Source: Phoronis australis (lineage: Eukaryota > Phoronida > Phoronidae). From it: a stretch of DNA of 64,000 nt. Below are positions 22,391-34,600 of the stretch, piece by piece. Numbering within the stretch: the first letter of the stretch is position 1; each line of letters begins with the position of its first letter. Both the position numbers and the translations under genes were made by a program. The stretch covers positions 183,535 through 247,534 of the forward strand of contig NMRA01000234.1 of NCBI GenBank assembly GCA_002633005.1. Reading direction: 5' to 3'. The notes under the pieces were generated by a model. The model ran no database searches, had not been told where the DNA came from, and worked only from the letters and a program-made list of their open reading frames with translations.

Positions 22391-24068
22391 TAGACCCCGA
22401 AATTGCGCACAGCCAGGGTAGTTCTGCTTGTCACCTCGCCGTGAAACTTGTATCAACATGTAAAGCTAAAGACCGGACGAGGTGCATGCAAAATCTGGGA
22501 ATGAACCGACACTCACCTTGCCCGTTACAGCCGTTTAAGTGAAAAACAATGCATTAAACGTATTTTCTTGTGTAACTCTCGCCTTTTCTAACAATGAAAT
22601 GTATGTCGTCGTTTTGAAAACAGTGTGCTCGTGTCACGTGCACGTGCCATTTCCTAAATTTTTGCGACATTTCTTGGGAGATAATGGTAGCTTGGCAGCA
22701 GCAAAATTTCTTCTGAAATTCGTCTTTTTGGTAATGAAGTGAAACCATTTCCGATAATTTGTTGGGACGTGTATGCAACCTCATGAAAGAACAACAGTTG
22801 ATTGAAGAATTGGCGAAAAAAGAAACTGGCCAATGGGTGTTGCAATATTTCATGGGGCCGAAAGCCGTCTCTAACGATCGCTCCACAACTTTAGCAGCAG
22901 AATAACGGTAGAACAACTCTTTTTCCAACACCGTTAAATAATTTAGGTTACTCACGGAAAACTGTAGTTTTTATTAACACTAATTTTGTGTCGGATTTTA
23001 TCTTACCACTTTTTTACCCACATCGGTGCAAAGTTGTATATTTGGTATACAGCTTTGTACCAAGGCTAACAGTATTGAGCTTGGAGCCCAGGTACAGGCA
23101 AGCGACCTAATTTTCCGACGTTTTGGCACATTTTGCATTATATTAATTAATTGGAAATACTATGGATTGCTGCAAATCCTTTACTGAAATAAAGACTTAC
23201 CTTTACGGAATAGTTCTGTTACTATATCTTGTCACCAAAAGCCACATTTATGTTCTGAAGAAGAATCTGCAAGAAACGAAACTGGCCAATAGGTGACGCA
23301 ATATTTCATGGCACTGAAAGCTGACGCAGAAGATCGCTCCATGACTTTAGCAGCAGAATAACAGTAGAACACCAATTTTCAAAAACCAGAAAATAAGTTT
23401 ATTTACTCAAATAAGTGTGTAGTTTTTAATGACACTAATTTTGTGTCATATTTTAGCTGGTCTTTTTTTACTCACATCAGTGCAAAGCTGTATATTTAGT
23501 ATACAGCTTTGTACCAAGGCTACAATAGACCTCGAAATTTCACACATCCTGGGTTGTTCTGCTCATCACTTCGTCGTGAAACTTACATTAACATGAAGAG
23601 CTAATGACTGGCGGGGTGTATGGGAGTCAACTGACACCTTGCCCGTTGCAGCCGTTTAAGTGAAAATCAGTCTTATAAACGTCATTTTCTTGCAAAATTT
23701 GTTCTGAAATTTGGTTTGCTAAAAACTTATAACGAAATGAAAGCAGTTCCTATAATTTGTTGTGACATGTATGCAAACTCGTGGAAGAACACTTGGTTGA
23801 AGAATACACAAAAAAAGAAATTGGCCTGTAGGTGACACTATATTCTGTGGCGCTGAAAGCGCCGATGCTTAAAATCTCTCCACAACTTTAGCTGGAAAAT
23901 AACGATAGAACGCTTATTTTTCTAACACTGGTAAATAACTTAATTTGCTAAAGAAATTATGTAATTTTTTATGACAATTATCTTGTGTCAGATTTTATTT
24001 GGTCAGTTTTTTGCCCACATCGCCACAAAGCTGTACATTTAGTATAGCTTTGCAACAAAGCTAAGCTA
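22391..24068. repeat. Three diverged tandem copies of a unit of about 540-680 bp
   Basis: Copy 1 spans about 22391-23069, copy 2 is 5' truncated at about 23255-23521, and copy 3 spans about 23527-24068. Shared landmarks in order are TAGACC(C/T)CGAAATT, CCGTTTAAGTGAAAA, GAAACTGGCCAAT, then a terminal hairpin and CAAGGCTA. Copies 2 and 3 abut head to tail. A 133-codon minus-strand frame across copy 1 (22554-22955) is disrupted in copy 3 and is not a gene. Confidence 0.8.
23483..23511. repeat. Perfect 12-bp stem hairpin at the end of the tandem unit
   Basis: CAAAGCTGTATA, loop TTTAG, TATACAGCTTTG. Near-matches recur at the same place in copy 1 (about 23030-23057) and copy 3 (about 24025-24052). 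CAAGGCTA follows within about 10 bases in copies 1 and 2. Confidence 0.9.
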
Positions 24069-25226
24069 AGTTTGACTTTGGCAAAGGCAATAGGCCCCAC
24101 CAGTGGCACAGTGCTTACACAATGTAATAAAATTTATTTTGCTGGGCTTTTGAATGGTGTCATTTAAAAGAAAATCGATCTAGAGACTTAAATTTTACAA
24201 GTGATAGACAGCCACTTGGGTCATGAAAGTGTGTAGCCACCAGCAACACCCCAACAACTCAATGTTTCCGCAAGCACGTCACTAGTAGTAATTTGATTTA
24301 ATTAAATTAAGGAATTGTTAATGGTACTCTGTTTCAAATTTTGCAACTTTTTCAAAAATGGCATGTTCCAGTCGTCTGCTGCCTTTGCTACTTCAGGTTA
24401 TTTCTATCTGCATTCAAAAAAAACAAGATTGTTTGCACGTGTGAGTCAGTAAAACAATATGGGATGCGCGCAGTGTAAGTTGTTTGCATCTGAAGCTTGA
24501 ACTGAATTCAATGTTTATAACAGGTGGAGCTGTTAAATATTTTTTCATGCAATGAAAATCGTAAAGGTGTTTGTGGGTACAGTTCATTCTCGATTTTTGG
24601 TACACTAATGCTAGTGGTTAAAGTAGGTGAGGAAGTTGATGGGAAAGTTTCATTTTTGAAGTAATAAAGATTTGAAGCAAAAATACATATGTTAAATAGT
24701 ACTGGAAATTCTTAACTCTATTTTGATTAAAGTACTATTACTACTTCTAGCGATGTGCCTTAGGAAATGCTGAGTTGTGGGGTGTCGGTCACACTTTCGT
24801 GAGCCAAATGAATTTTATTAGTACTAGTGGTATAATTTTCACATGTAGGACAAAAAATGAAAGAGAGATAAATTTGCGATTTTGATATTAGTAATGTATT
24901 TAAATCCAATATGTTATTCACAGATTCATGTTGTTTGGTATAATTCCTTTTTTCAATCAAAACATGGATTGGCTGAACAGCTCCATTACAAGGATATACT
25001 TAATTATGCCTAATAAACTGAGTCCATGACATTAGTCACTTTTTAGCCTCCCAGATTTTGTGGAACAGTTTTATCCATTGAATATACAGGCACTGCCTGG
25101 TTCTCGAAAGCATTGACTAATAACAAGGACGATTGCCTAGTAGAACAATATCCAAAGTATATAAACTATGCTTTTGATTTTTGAAACAAAGATAATGTCT
25201 TGTATGTTTTACTGTATTATTTCCAG
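24069..25226. other. Upstream region of the membrane-protein gene, with a possible first exon
   Basis: AAAAATGGCATG at 24355-24366 opens a 13-codon stretch (ATG 24358 to CAG 24396) ending at a GTTATT donor in phase 0, which matches the phase of the exon at 25227. It would encode MACSSRLLPLLLQ, hydrophobic like a signal peptide. The donor is weak, and unseen upstream exons are equally possible. Nothing else is recognisable here. Confidence 0.3.
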
Positions 25227-28200
25227 ATCGACACTCTCCTATTGACTGTTAAAGAGGCCAAGAACTTTAAAACAAAGGGCAAGCCGCCACCCATTTCACC
25301 TGGCACGAGGTTAAGAAACTCAAGTGCTATGACTACTGTTCTGCTCAAACGCCACATTCCTCCCCTCCATCATTCAATACAACAAGGACGAAAACCTAGG
25401 ACTGTCAGTCACAAAAGCAATGGTAGTAGTATCAAAATCAATGCAACTATTCACCCAAAGTTGTCAAGTGATAGTGTAACTCAGGAAATGATCTCAAAAC
25501 TAACAGTTGCCAGGAATTCTTCACTGGTTCTTGGTAGTGAACTGTTGGATGTCAGTACGGATGGAAATGAGAGCCACCATAACAGTACAGTGGTGGTCAG
25601 TGCAACACACATGCTTAAATGGAAAAGGTAAAAAAGGGACTCGTGTTTTATGAACTTGGTAATTCTGACGTGTTGTATTTATTGAATGACTTTCTTTTTT
25701 ATGTTACAACGTAGTCAAACTTGCATTGATCAAGATCCAACCAGACAAAGAGATTTTTCCGAGTCAAACACTCAGAAAAATCTCTTCAACTTTCTTGGTG
25801 TTTTAGTGCATGAATTAGTGCTAACATATCTCTCATCTTTTGAATTTAATGAAATTCTGATTCGTTTAAGAATTACAACTGTCAAAATATTGAACATCTG
25901 AAGTTTGCAGTTATGTGGAAAAACAGTTTTGAATACAGCAATTTGCTATAAAACTTGCTGCAGACTGAGATCATTCAAAAGACAATCAACTGTTGTGTGA
26001 CTGAGATTTAATTTCTGAGGTAAATAAACAAACAGTCTCATTTATAACCGCGTAGACGGATGCTTATCACAAGCTAGTCTATGTCATCTCCATATCTTGT
26101 GGTATAAGTTTGTGCTAAATTTCATAGTATAGTCAGAAATGTTGACATTAACCTATTTGTTGTGGGTAAAACCTAGGGCTTTAAAATTGAAAAAATAAAA
26201 ATCTGTGGTTGTGTGATAATCCAAACTCATCAGAAACATGAGCATTCATATAGTGGAAGTGTTGAAAATCCAGACGGTGAATTTGGGTGTTAACCTTTAC
26301 GAATATAGTTTTTAACTAAACTGATTTAAGTCATGGAAACAATTTCGTCTTGCCTCAAGACGGCTCCATCCACACTTTCTTTTCATGCTATTCATTGTCA
26401 AGTTTTCAACGACCATTTCATGCATGTCTTGACCCCTTGCCACATGCAAGTAATGGATGACGAAGCATTGAAGTTTGTTTATTTCAGATCCAATAATGGT
26501 GTTTGGGCGATGGCCTGCCTGGGTGTACTCATGATTCTCTTGTTTGGTAGCATCTGTTACTCCAAGTTGTGGAAGAAGCGTTACTCTGGCTCGTGGATAG
26601 ACAACCTTGACCCCAAGTCACACTTACTACAGGAGGGTAGTATACAAGGTGAGGGCCTGCATTGTCACTATTTTCACTTCCGTCAAGGGCTGCTACCTGT
26701 GCTAGGAGCATAATCGAGGCTTCATTTCAAGCAAAATGTGTGTTGTCAAGGCTGGATAGGGAACCTCGCCGAGTTCCCTGAAAGAAATTTGGGTAATGTG
26801 CTGATAAGAAAAAAGTTGAAAAACATACAAAAAATTTGCTTGATAAAGGCTTACTACAAGTTACTTTGTTAGAGAGCACTGAATTTTTGAATTTGAGGGT
26901 GTGTATCGGACCCTGAAAGTGAGAATATTTGTTCGCTGCATTGGGAGTCAGCTTTTCTTCTAAATTGCAATGTTTCGTTCATATCTGTCACATTTGAACT
27001 TGTCTTCTTGCGTTTGCGTTACGGCAAATGAACAGTTGTTGGGTTCTGTCATTTGCTAAGCTTAGTGTTGTACACATTTTTGTGCACCTAGCAGGTGCAA
27101 GTGACTGTCAAGTTCCTTGTTGGAACTTTATGAAACTTGACATAGGCTATGTGTTTCTACAAAAAAGGACATCACCTGTCTCTTAGTGGCAATTTAATTG
27201 GTCTCCATCTTTCTATCTGGCAAGTGGATTGAAATTAAAGGAAATTTGACTAAGGTGCTGTTGTTGGGAACCAGGCTGACATTGATTTTAGACTATTTCA
27301 ACTAAAGCTACACCCTCTAGTGCCAATTTTTATGCACCCATGTACAATGGGGTAGTATTATGCCATCATCCCGGCATCCATCCGGCATCTGCTGCTGTAC
27401 CTGCAAAACCCTTGATGGATGTTCGTGAAATGTTGTAGACTTGTTCCCATTGTGAACGTGTCGCAACAAGTGAATTTTCGAATGGATCCAACTACCATTG
27501 TGCCCCTCTGGTGGCAATATTATTTTTTTTTTACTTTTGTCTCTATTTCTTCAAAATTCCTTTACAGTACCTTTTGAAGAGGCGATTACACCTTTTGTTT
27601 TTTGGAGGAATTTGACATATTCTGCGCTACCTGTTGGCCATTTTTGTTATTTTCAAGTCTGGTTTTGGATGTCCGCTTCTATATCGGCCAAACCACTAAA
27701 AGAAAAATCGGTATGTTGGAAATTGGCATATGTGTTCCTACTGTAAGTGAAATTTTTGTTGGTGATTTACTGACATGTCTGATTGCTGTGGTGCCTTCTA
27801 GTGGCAATTTTGTTTTTGCCTGTGCATCAATATCTACCGAGATCCTTGATGGATCTTCATGAAATGTACGCGTACATCTATTGATGAGAGAAACTGACGT
27901 CTCTCAGCGGAAATTTTGTTTTTCTTTGTGTTAATGTCTACCTAGTGTCATGATAGATGTTCATGAAATTTGGTAAATAAGTTACTATCAAAGCACCGAA
28001 CGTTTCACATGGATTTGACCTACATTGCACCCCTGTTGTGACCTTTTGATGGTCTTTTCTTTGCTGTCCGCCCCTTTATCTGTCAAACTGCTTGAAGAAT
28101 CAGTGTGGAATGTGGCACGAGAATATTTCTGACTTGCTTTGCACTCCCTTGAGAGGTTATTTGAAGTTTATTTGTACTGCTTCCATTAATTGTAATGTTT

Positions 28201-29435
28201 AAAATATTTATCCCTTTTATCTGCACCGTATTCGATACACACAGTGGATGCATCAAGACTCTGTGTTGCTCTGGACTTATTTTTTTTTATCTTTTGCCGC
28301 AGTATATAAAGTTTGATGAATCTTCATGAAATTTTGACAGATAAGATTTTATCCCAGGGACTATAGCTCATTGTCCATTTCAGACAGCTTCAACTCGTGT
28401 TTAAGAAACGACCACCACTTAGATATTTGCATATGCTGTGTGCACGGTGCCCAGCACATAGTTTGGTCAAATTTAGTGGTGCGTCACCTTCTTAGGTATT
28501 CTCCTTGCTTAATTTCCTTTTAGCCTCACATATTACATTGCTTTGTTAGCTATTGATGAGTGAAGTAAATCACGCTTGTCCAAAAATCGTGAAAAGGTTG
28601 TGGGGTCAGTCACCTTTTCAACCATTAATTCCAGGCCTGGAAAATCTTGCTTCTGGGTAACAATTGGAGTGCAAGCTTGAGTAAGATTGCTAGTCAGTAA
28701 CACAATTCAAAGTGTCTCTAGGGATTTCTGTCCTTATTTTCTCACTTAATCAAAGACAAAATAAATGTTTCATGTGGCCTGTTCACATATGACTATCAAG
28801 TGTGTGGTGTTGCACGCATTGTTATAAGCACGGCCATATGGCCGTTGTCTCCAACTGCTGCAGTTACAGTATATCTGCATATTGTGTTACAAGTAGTTAG
28901 CATACTGTCGGACAGTTTACTTATTTATGATATGTTTGCTGGAGGCTGTAACTTTTACATTACATGTACCAGTCGTAAGAGGCCCAAAAGACTGAACACC
29001 ATTAGCCATGCTAGCACAATATTGGTGAAGATTGAACAATGTTGGTTGTTCAAGCTTGATGAATTAGTGCCATAAATCTACATTTTGTTTTTTTAACAGT
29101 TCAGCTTGTGAACAAGTTGGTCATTACAAACATATCCAACTGTGGATGTTAAGTACAAAAGATGTCAGCATTATTAAGCTGCGACGTTCGTGGATGTTGG
29201 GCTGTTAGCAACTTTTTATGATACTGCACTTGTCAGGTTTTATTCAGTAATGTTCGTTTCAGAGGTGATGAAATCACACGCACGATTCTTGCCGATGTTC
29301 TTCAAGAAACGACCAGGCTACAGCCCGGTCCCTTGTCAAGGGGTTACCCCTGTGCAGAGAGAGAACTTGGTACCCATCGAAGAAGAATGCGAGACTGAAG
29401 GTGATGGTGATGAAGAATACAAACCGTTGTTGTGA
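25227..29435 (+). CDS. Unrecognised N-glycosylated single-pass membrane protein, 3' three exons
   Basis: Exons 25227-25627, 26488-26648 and 29263-29435 join in phase (2, then 1) with GT-AG borders and end at a TGA, giving about 244 residues; the N-terminus is unresolved. The first exon encodes a Ser/Thr/Lys-rich segment with six N-glycosylation sequons (NSS, NGS, NAT, NSS, NES, NST), suggesting an extracellular or lumenal stalk. The next encodes one hydrophobic segment, WAMACLGVLMILLFGSICY, followed by the basic KLWKKRY, giving an N-out/C-in orientation. The cytoplasmic tail of about 75 residues includes FFKKRPGYSPVP and ends in an acidic EEYKPLL, reminiscent of acidic dileucine sorting signals. 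I do not recognise the family. An AATAAA lies 85 bases after the stop. Confidence 0.65.
27300..28340 (-). repeat. Reverse-orientation copies of the CTCF-like repeat in the last intron of the membrane-protein gene
   Basis: TGCCCCTCTGGTGGCAA at 27501-27517, GTGCCTTCTAGTGGCAA at 27791-27807 and CACCCTCTAGTGCC at about 27311-27324 recur with the flanks CCTTGATGGAT(G/C)TTC(A/G)TGAAAT. These are the reverse complement of the modules arrayed at 32.7-36.3 kb. The rest of the 2.6-kb intron (26649-29262) is unremarkable. Confidence 0.65.
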
Positions 29436-29519
29436 CTTAGTAAGACATAGGTACTGGCACGAGCTGATAGAATTCTATTTCTTTGTAAAATGGCAATGAT
29501 TTGGTGACATTTGAAAACA

Positions 29520-29525
29520 AATAAA
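29520..29525 (+). terminator. Poly(A) signal AATAAA of the membrane-protein gene
   Basis: AATAAA lies 85 bases after the TGA at 29435, in an AT-rich context typical of a short 3' UTR. Confidence 0.65.
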
Positions 29526-31640
29526 TCAAGTTACAAGGTAATATCTGTGAGATGCACAATTTGTAGCAAACGTTAAAGTTGTTTTGTGAAACAAGAGAAT
29601 ATTACAGCAAGGTTTCCTAGTTTTCCATAAACACAAGATTTCACTGACCAGATACTTTACATGAATTTGTAACCCATTACATGTTGACAGTAAAACACAA
29701 GTGGGAGGAATACAGTCTATAATACATGGAAAACTCTCACCAATTTAGTGCACAATATGACGGATAAAGTGATATTTTGTGTCTTCATTTTTTAATAAAA
29801 GATAAGATTCACCAAACAAGCTCTATACTATGTTCCACTTGACAATTTTGTGAGAAATTATGAGCATTCACAACTATATTGGAAGCCTTTAACAAATGAA
29901 AAAAACATCAGTTTGTTTTGTCATTTATTTTTGATTTTATTAGAATTCCAATTAAAATAACTACAGTTTTTGTAACATGCCTGTGAACACCATTTATTGA
30001 GTACCGACAATACTAACAAACAATCCATGTTTTCTTGCAACACCTGTAGTCACTGTATGACAAAGTGAATCATCTGCTCGGGTCACTGTGATTGGTCATT
30101 CAGGCGTATAGTGTAAACATCTTTAATAAAAACTGGATATCTTCCATAAGCTAGAAATTGTTCCATTACCATGCCTCTAAAGTCCAACTATGACCCCTAG
30201 TCAGAGAACAGCAACACTGAACTACACACATGCATGCACACACACCGAAAATGCTGCATACCCAGTGACTGAACTCCAATGCCAAGGACTAGTTTTTTCA
30301 CCTAGTGTGGAGTTTAGTCACCAGGTATGAAGGATTTTTGACATGTATGTACAGAGTACAGGTGCTTGAGTCAGGAATTTGTAGCTGGGGTTTGGTGTTT
30401 TCTAGTCCAGGAATGGTATTCAGAAGATTGTAGCTGGCGAGGTGAGGCCATGGAACGGTTTTCACCCAGTGTCTCATGCGATTTCATTTTGGAGATTGGA
30501 ATTCAGGATTGTGAGTTCGTATTCAGTGCTTTTGAGGGAAGTTTTAAGATGGCAACAATTTGGTATTCACAGGCACTTTAAATGTTCTGCAGGCGCAGGA
30601 ACGCGCTCAAACTGCACTCACTCACACAAGCAACACGCAGGCAAATACATCCGATAAAACACAGGTATGTGATGGATATGATAAAAACATAAAACTTCAA
30701 GACAGGTACATTTGTGTATAAGTTAAAAAAATACCCCACTTTCAGACAAAACTACAAAATTCCTGACAAAAATCTAGACTCCATATTTGTGGAGTTAGTC
30801 GAGGTATTTCTGCCAGACTGCTCTATAAACACACTTGACTGGACTACGGAAAAACACTTGCAAGGAGTCCCAATGAGTGCGCAAAGTAATCTTGTAATAA
30901 AAATTAAGTCGATATATGTTGCAGTGTTTCCATGAAGACTTCAAAAGTACAACATTCTAAAACAATCCCCCAAAACATTGACCAATTTTACCAAAAATGG
31001 AATAGTGGCTCGGCAAAAATAGATTTTATGTTGGTATACAACTAGTGAAATGTTAATTTGATCAACTGCACTTTCATATGGTAATAAGTCACTTCGGCTG
31101 ACGGTACTGTACAACGCAAAATAGAAAAAGAAAACCTATAAATAAAATTCTCTTCGCTGTCTTGTTTAAAGTTTAAAAATTCCATATTAAATTTGAAAAC
31201 GGCAAAAATGCAAATGTCAAAGTTTTCTGAAGTATTCTGTCCACAGCAGCTAACATTGGTGTTGGTATCATATTCATATTCATATTATCTATGAGAATGT
31301 GTATTCTCAATGGCCAACAGTCTGTGTTAAAAGGAAGCAATACTCTGATAAAAACGTCGGCCATGACTCAGATTTTAACACAAATTGAAATCAAATTATT
31401 TTGAGAGTAGCTTTGAACTTGGAGGATTAAAGAAAAAATATTAAATGGAATACAAGTTGAAATGATATAAGATGAAGCCACATAGTAGTAAGTATGACAT
31501 TTGGTAACCAAAGAAAACTGATGAATAACTAGCAGACAATAAAATATCCCATAACAACAAGTGGGGAGGGTGTTAAGACTGCTTGGTCAGAATAAAGACA
31601 TCTCGAGACTAAAAAAGACACTCGTCAAAAAATGAATGTT
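29526..31640. other. Convergent intergenic region and probable Moonraker 3' UTR
   Basis: No protein was recognised. On the minus strand the nearest canonical AATAAA signals (TTTATT on the given strand) are at 29993-29998 and in a cluster at 29924-29942, implying a 3' UTR of about 1.6-1.7 kb ending some 0.4 kb from the poly(A) signal of the convergent gene. A variant signal nearer the stop cannot be excluded. Confidence 0.35.
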
Positions 31641-34600
31641 CTATGGAGAGAAGTTACTTGAGTAACTGTTATCTGTTTTAATGGATTGGCTGCTGTGGTC
31701 TGTAGATAAGGAGTTGTCATGGTTACTATGATTGGTTGGGGCAGAGATGTGACTGGCAGATGTAGAAGTGTGACGGCTGCTGTGATGGGTTGATGCTGAG
31801 TTGTCATGGCTACCATGGGTTATAGGGCCAGAGACATAGTCACGTTTGCTGTGATGGGCTGATGCTGAGTTGTCATGGCTACCATGGGTTATAGGGCCAG
31901 GGACATCGTTGTCACATCTGCTGTGATCAGCTGATGCTGAGTTGTCATGTCTATCGTGGGTGATAGAGCTAGGGATATTATTGTCATGATTGCTGTGATG
32001 GGCTGATGCTGATTTGTCACGGCTACCATGGGTTATAGTGCCAGAGGCGTCATTGCCACTGGGAATGGTAGGCACATAGTTGGCTAGTTCAGAGATGTCC
32101 TTGTTCTCTGACTCCTCTGACTTCTCCAATTTATTACCATTTTCATGACTGTTGGAGTATTTTTGCAGGTTACTGGAATTTCTACTGTGAGAATCATGTG
32201 GCTCATTTAATAGTTCCTGTTGAGTGGGTCTAGCTTTATGGAAGACAATGTTACTTTGACCTGGCCCTTCTGGTTGACTTTTGACCAAATCTGGTCTATT
32301 ACTAGTATGTGTCAAGATCGTGATGTTAGTAGCCTTTTTAAGAAGTATGCCCCCATCAGTGGCATTTGAATTATTTCTTGACAGACTTTGATGTTCCCTG
32401 CCAACATTAGGTGTCAGTGCTTGGTCAGTTAGGTTCAGTGTGGTTCCCAGACCGTATCTCTTAGCCATGTGACTGGGAGAGCTGCTTGACACAGAGTCCA
32501 CCATCGAGGTCTCAGCACTGTGAGTGGGTGTCTTAAACTCAGCCTTGTACAAGTTGTTCACAATGTCTGCCTGGATGGAGTCCAGTTCTTCACTTATCTC
32601 CTGTACACACTCATCCACCAGCTCATCTGAAATGCTGTAAACAGAAAATGTATAATTATGTGTGTGTGTGCGTCTTGGACAGTGTCCCTCTTCCACAATG
32701 CTATGGGTTTAAATCTGAATTTTCGAACCTGCTATGCTCACCATCTCCCTGAATGGAAACTTATTTCCCAAATTTATGGAAATTCATCTAGGAACTCCAA
32801 AGATACAGAGACAAAGGTAAAAAAGGAAATTGTCACTATGATGCACAGTGGTAGTCAGATCTCTCTAAAAGAAGATGTCTGTTTTCAAGTTCAAATGAAT
32901 ACACTCGTATTTCACAAAGATTATACAAAGGGACTTTAGGAGATCCAGCTGAGATGTAAAAAAAAAAAACTGTCATTACGGGGCACCACTGAGAGTAGTC
33001 GGACCATCTAAAACTCCACATTGTGCATGCTGTCAGGAAACACCTCCTTAACGGAAGTCTATTATTAAACCACATTTCATGAAATTCTTTCAGTGAACTC
33101 TAAAGATACAGAGGTAAACATAGAAGATGAAATTGCTACTAAGAGGCACAGTGGTAATCAGATGCGCTTGAAAATCGTGAACATCCAGTGTTGTTATATA
33201 GATGAACGTTCGCATGGGGGTTCAGACATAATAGCTGCAGATGCAAAAAATGACAAGGGGTTACATTTTAGTCAGACCCATTTGAAATTCCACGTCACCC
33301 GTGGTCTTCAACCTATTTTATAAGAGCAATGCCTCACGTTGAAATACGCCCACGGCTTTAAGGGAAGCGGTGTGCTTCTAGGGGTGTTTATTTGTATCCT
33401 AAAAATGTCCACTAGATGGCACAAAAAACACAGAGTTCATCCGAAAACAGCAGCATGCCATTATTTCTTTCATACGAAGCTATTTACCAAATTTCATAAA
33501 AATCCCTTCAGAGAAACAGAGGAAAACGGATAAAAATGAAATTGCCACTAGGAGGCACAGCATTCGTTTGAAAGTTGTTGTCTGTTGTCAACTTCATATA
33601 AATACACTTGCTAAATTAAATAAAGATCCTGCAGTAGGTTTAGGAGATACAACTACAGATGCAAAAAAACAAAACTGCCACTTGGAGGCACCGCAATAGT
33701 CGACGTTGTTGCAAAATCATTCATCACTTCTCACTAAGAACATTCATGGCAATTTTCACAATCATCCTTCGAGTGGTTTGGTAGATAGAGGGGCGGAAAC
33801 CAAAAAACTGTAAAAATGGCCACTAGGTGGTGGAAAATACGTCGAATCTATCCGAAAACAGGAGGATCGCATCATCTCATTAATAGATGCCTATGTGCCG
33901 AGTTTCATGAAAATCTGTTGAGGACCTTTGAAGATACAGAGGTTAATGTAAAATTAAAATTGCCTCTAGGGGGCATACCAGTAGTCGTATCTATCCGAAA
34001 TTCGTCGCTATCTATTGTCAGCTTCATAGAAACACATCTGCCAAATCTCATTAAGATCCTATGATGGGTTTAGGAGATACAGTTGCGGACACTGGACGCC
34101 TGGACATACATATAAATATGTGGGCACATAAAAATGGCCATCAGGTGGTGCAGAATACGTCAAACTCATCTGAAATTGGGAAAGCATCGTCTTCTCTCTA
34201 TTACAAAACTCCGTGAAAACCCATAAGGAACTCCAAATCTGAGGCAGTTGTAAAAAAAAACAAAACAAACTACCATCAGAAGGTACAGCTGGTGTCGAGT
34301 TAATAGGAATAGGCTCAACAAACAGTGATCTTGCAAGGGGTTTTGCAGATTCAGCCGCAGGTGCAAAAATAATGTCACTAGGGAGCACCACAGTTACGTT
34401 GGACCTATCTGAAACTTCAGGCCAGTCATGCTCATGTCAGTAAGAACACACCTGCCAATTTTCGCAACGATCCTCTGAGCGGTTTGGCATATACAGAAGC
34501 AGATAGCATAAAAGCAGGTTAAAAAATAATTGACAAGGCCACAAGGTGGCACAGAATACATTGAATCCATCACAAATTGGAAAGTTGCTGTCATCTTCAT

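Noticed and set aside
22554-22955. 133-codon minus-strand frame
   Set aside because: It lies in the first of three diverged tandem repeat copies, is disrupted in the others and matches no family.
22391-24068. Firm Helitron call
   Set aside because: Hairpin and tandem arrangement are suggestive, but the expected 5' TC and A^T target junctions are not seen.
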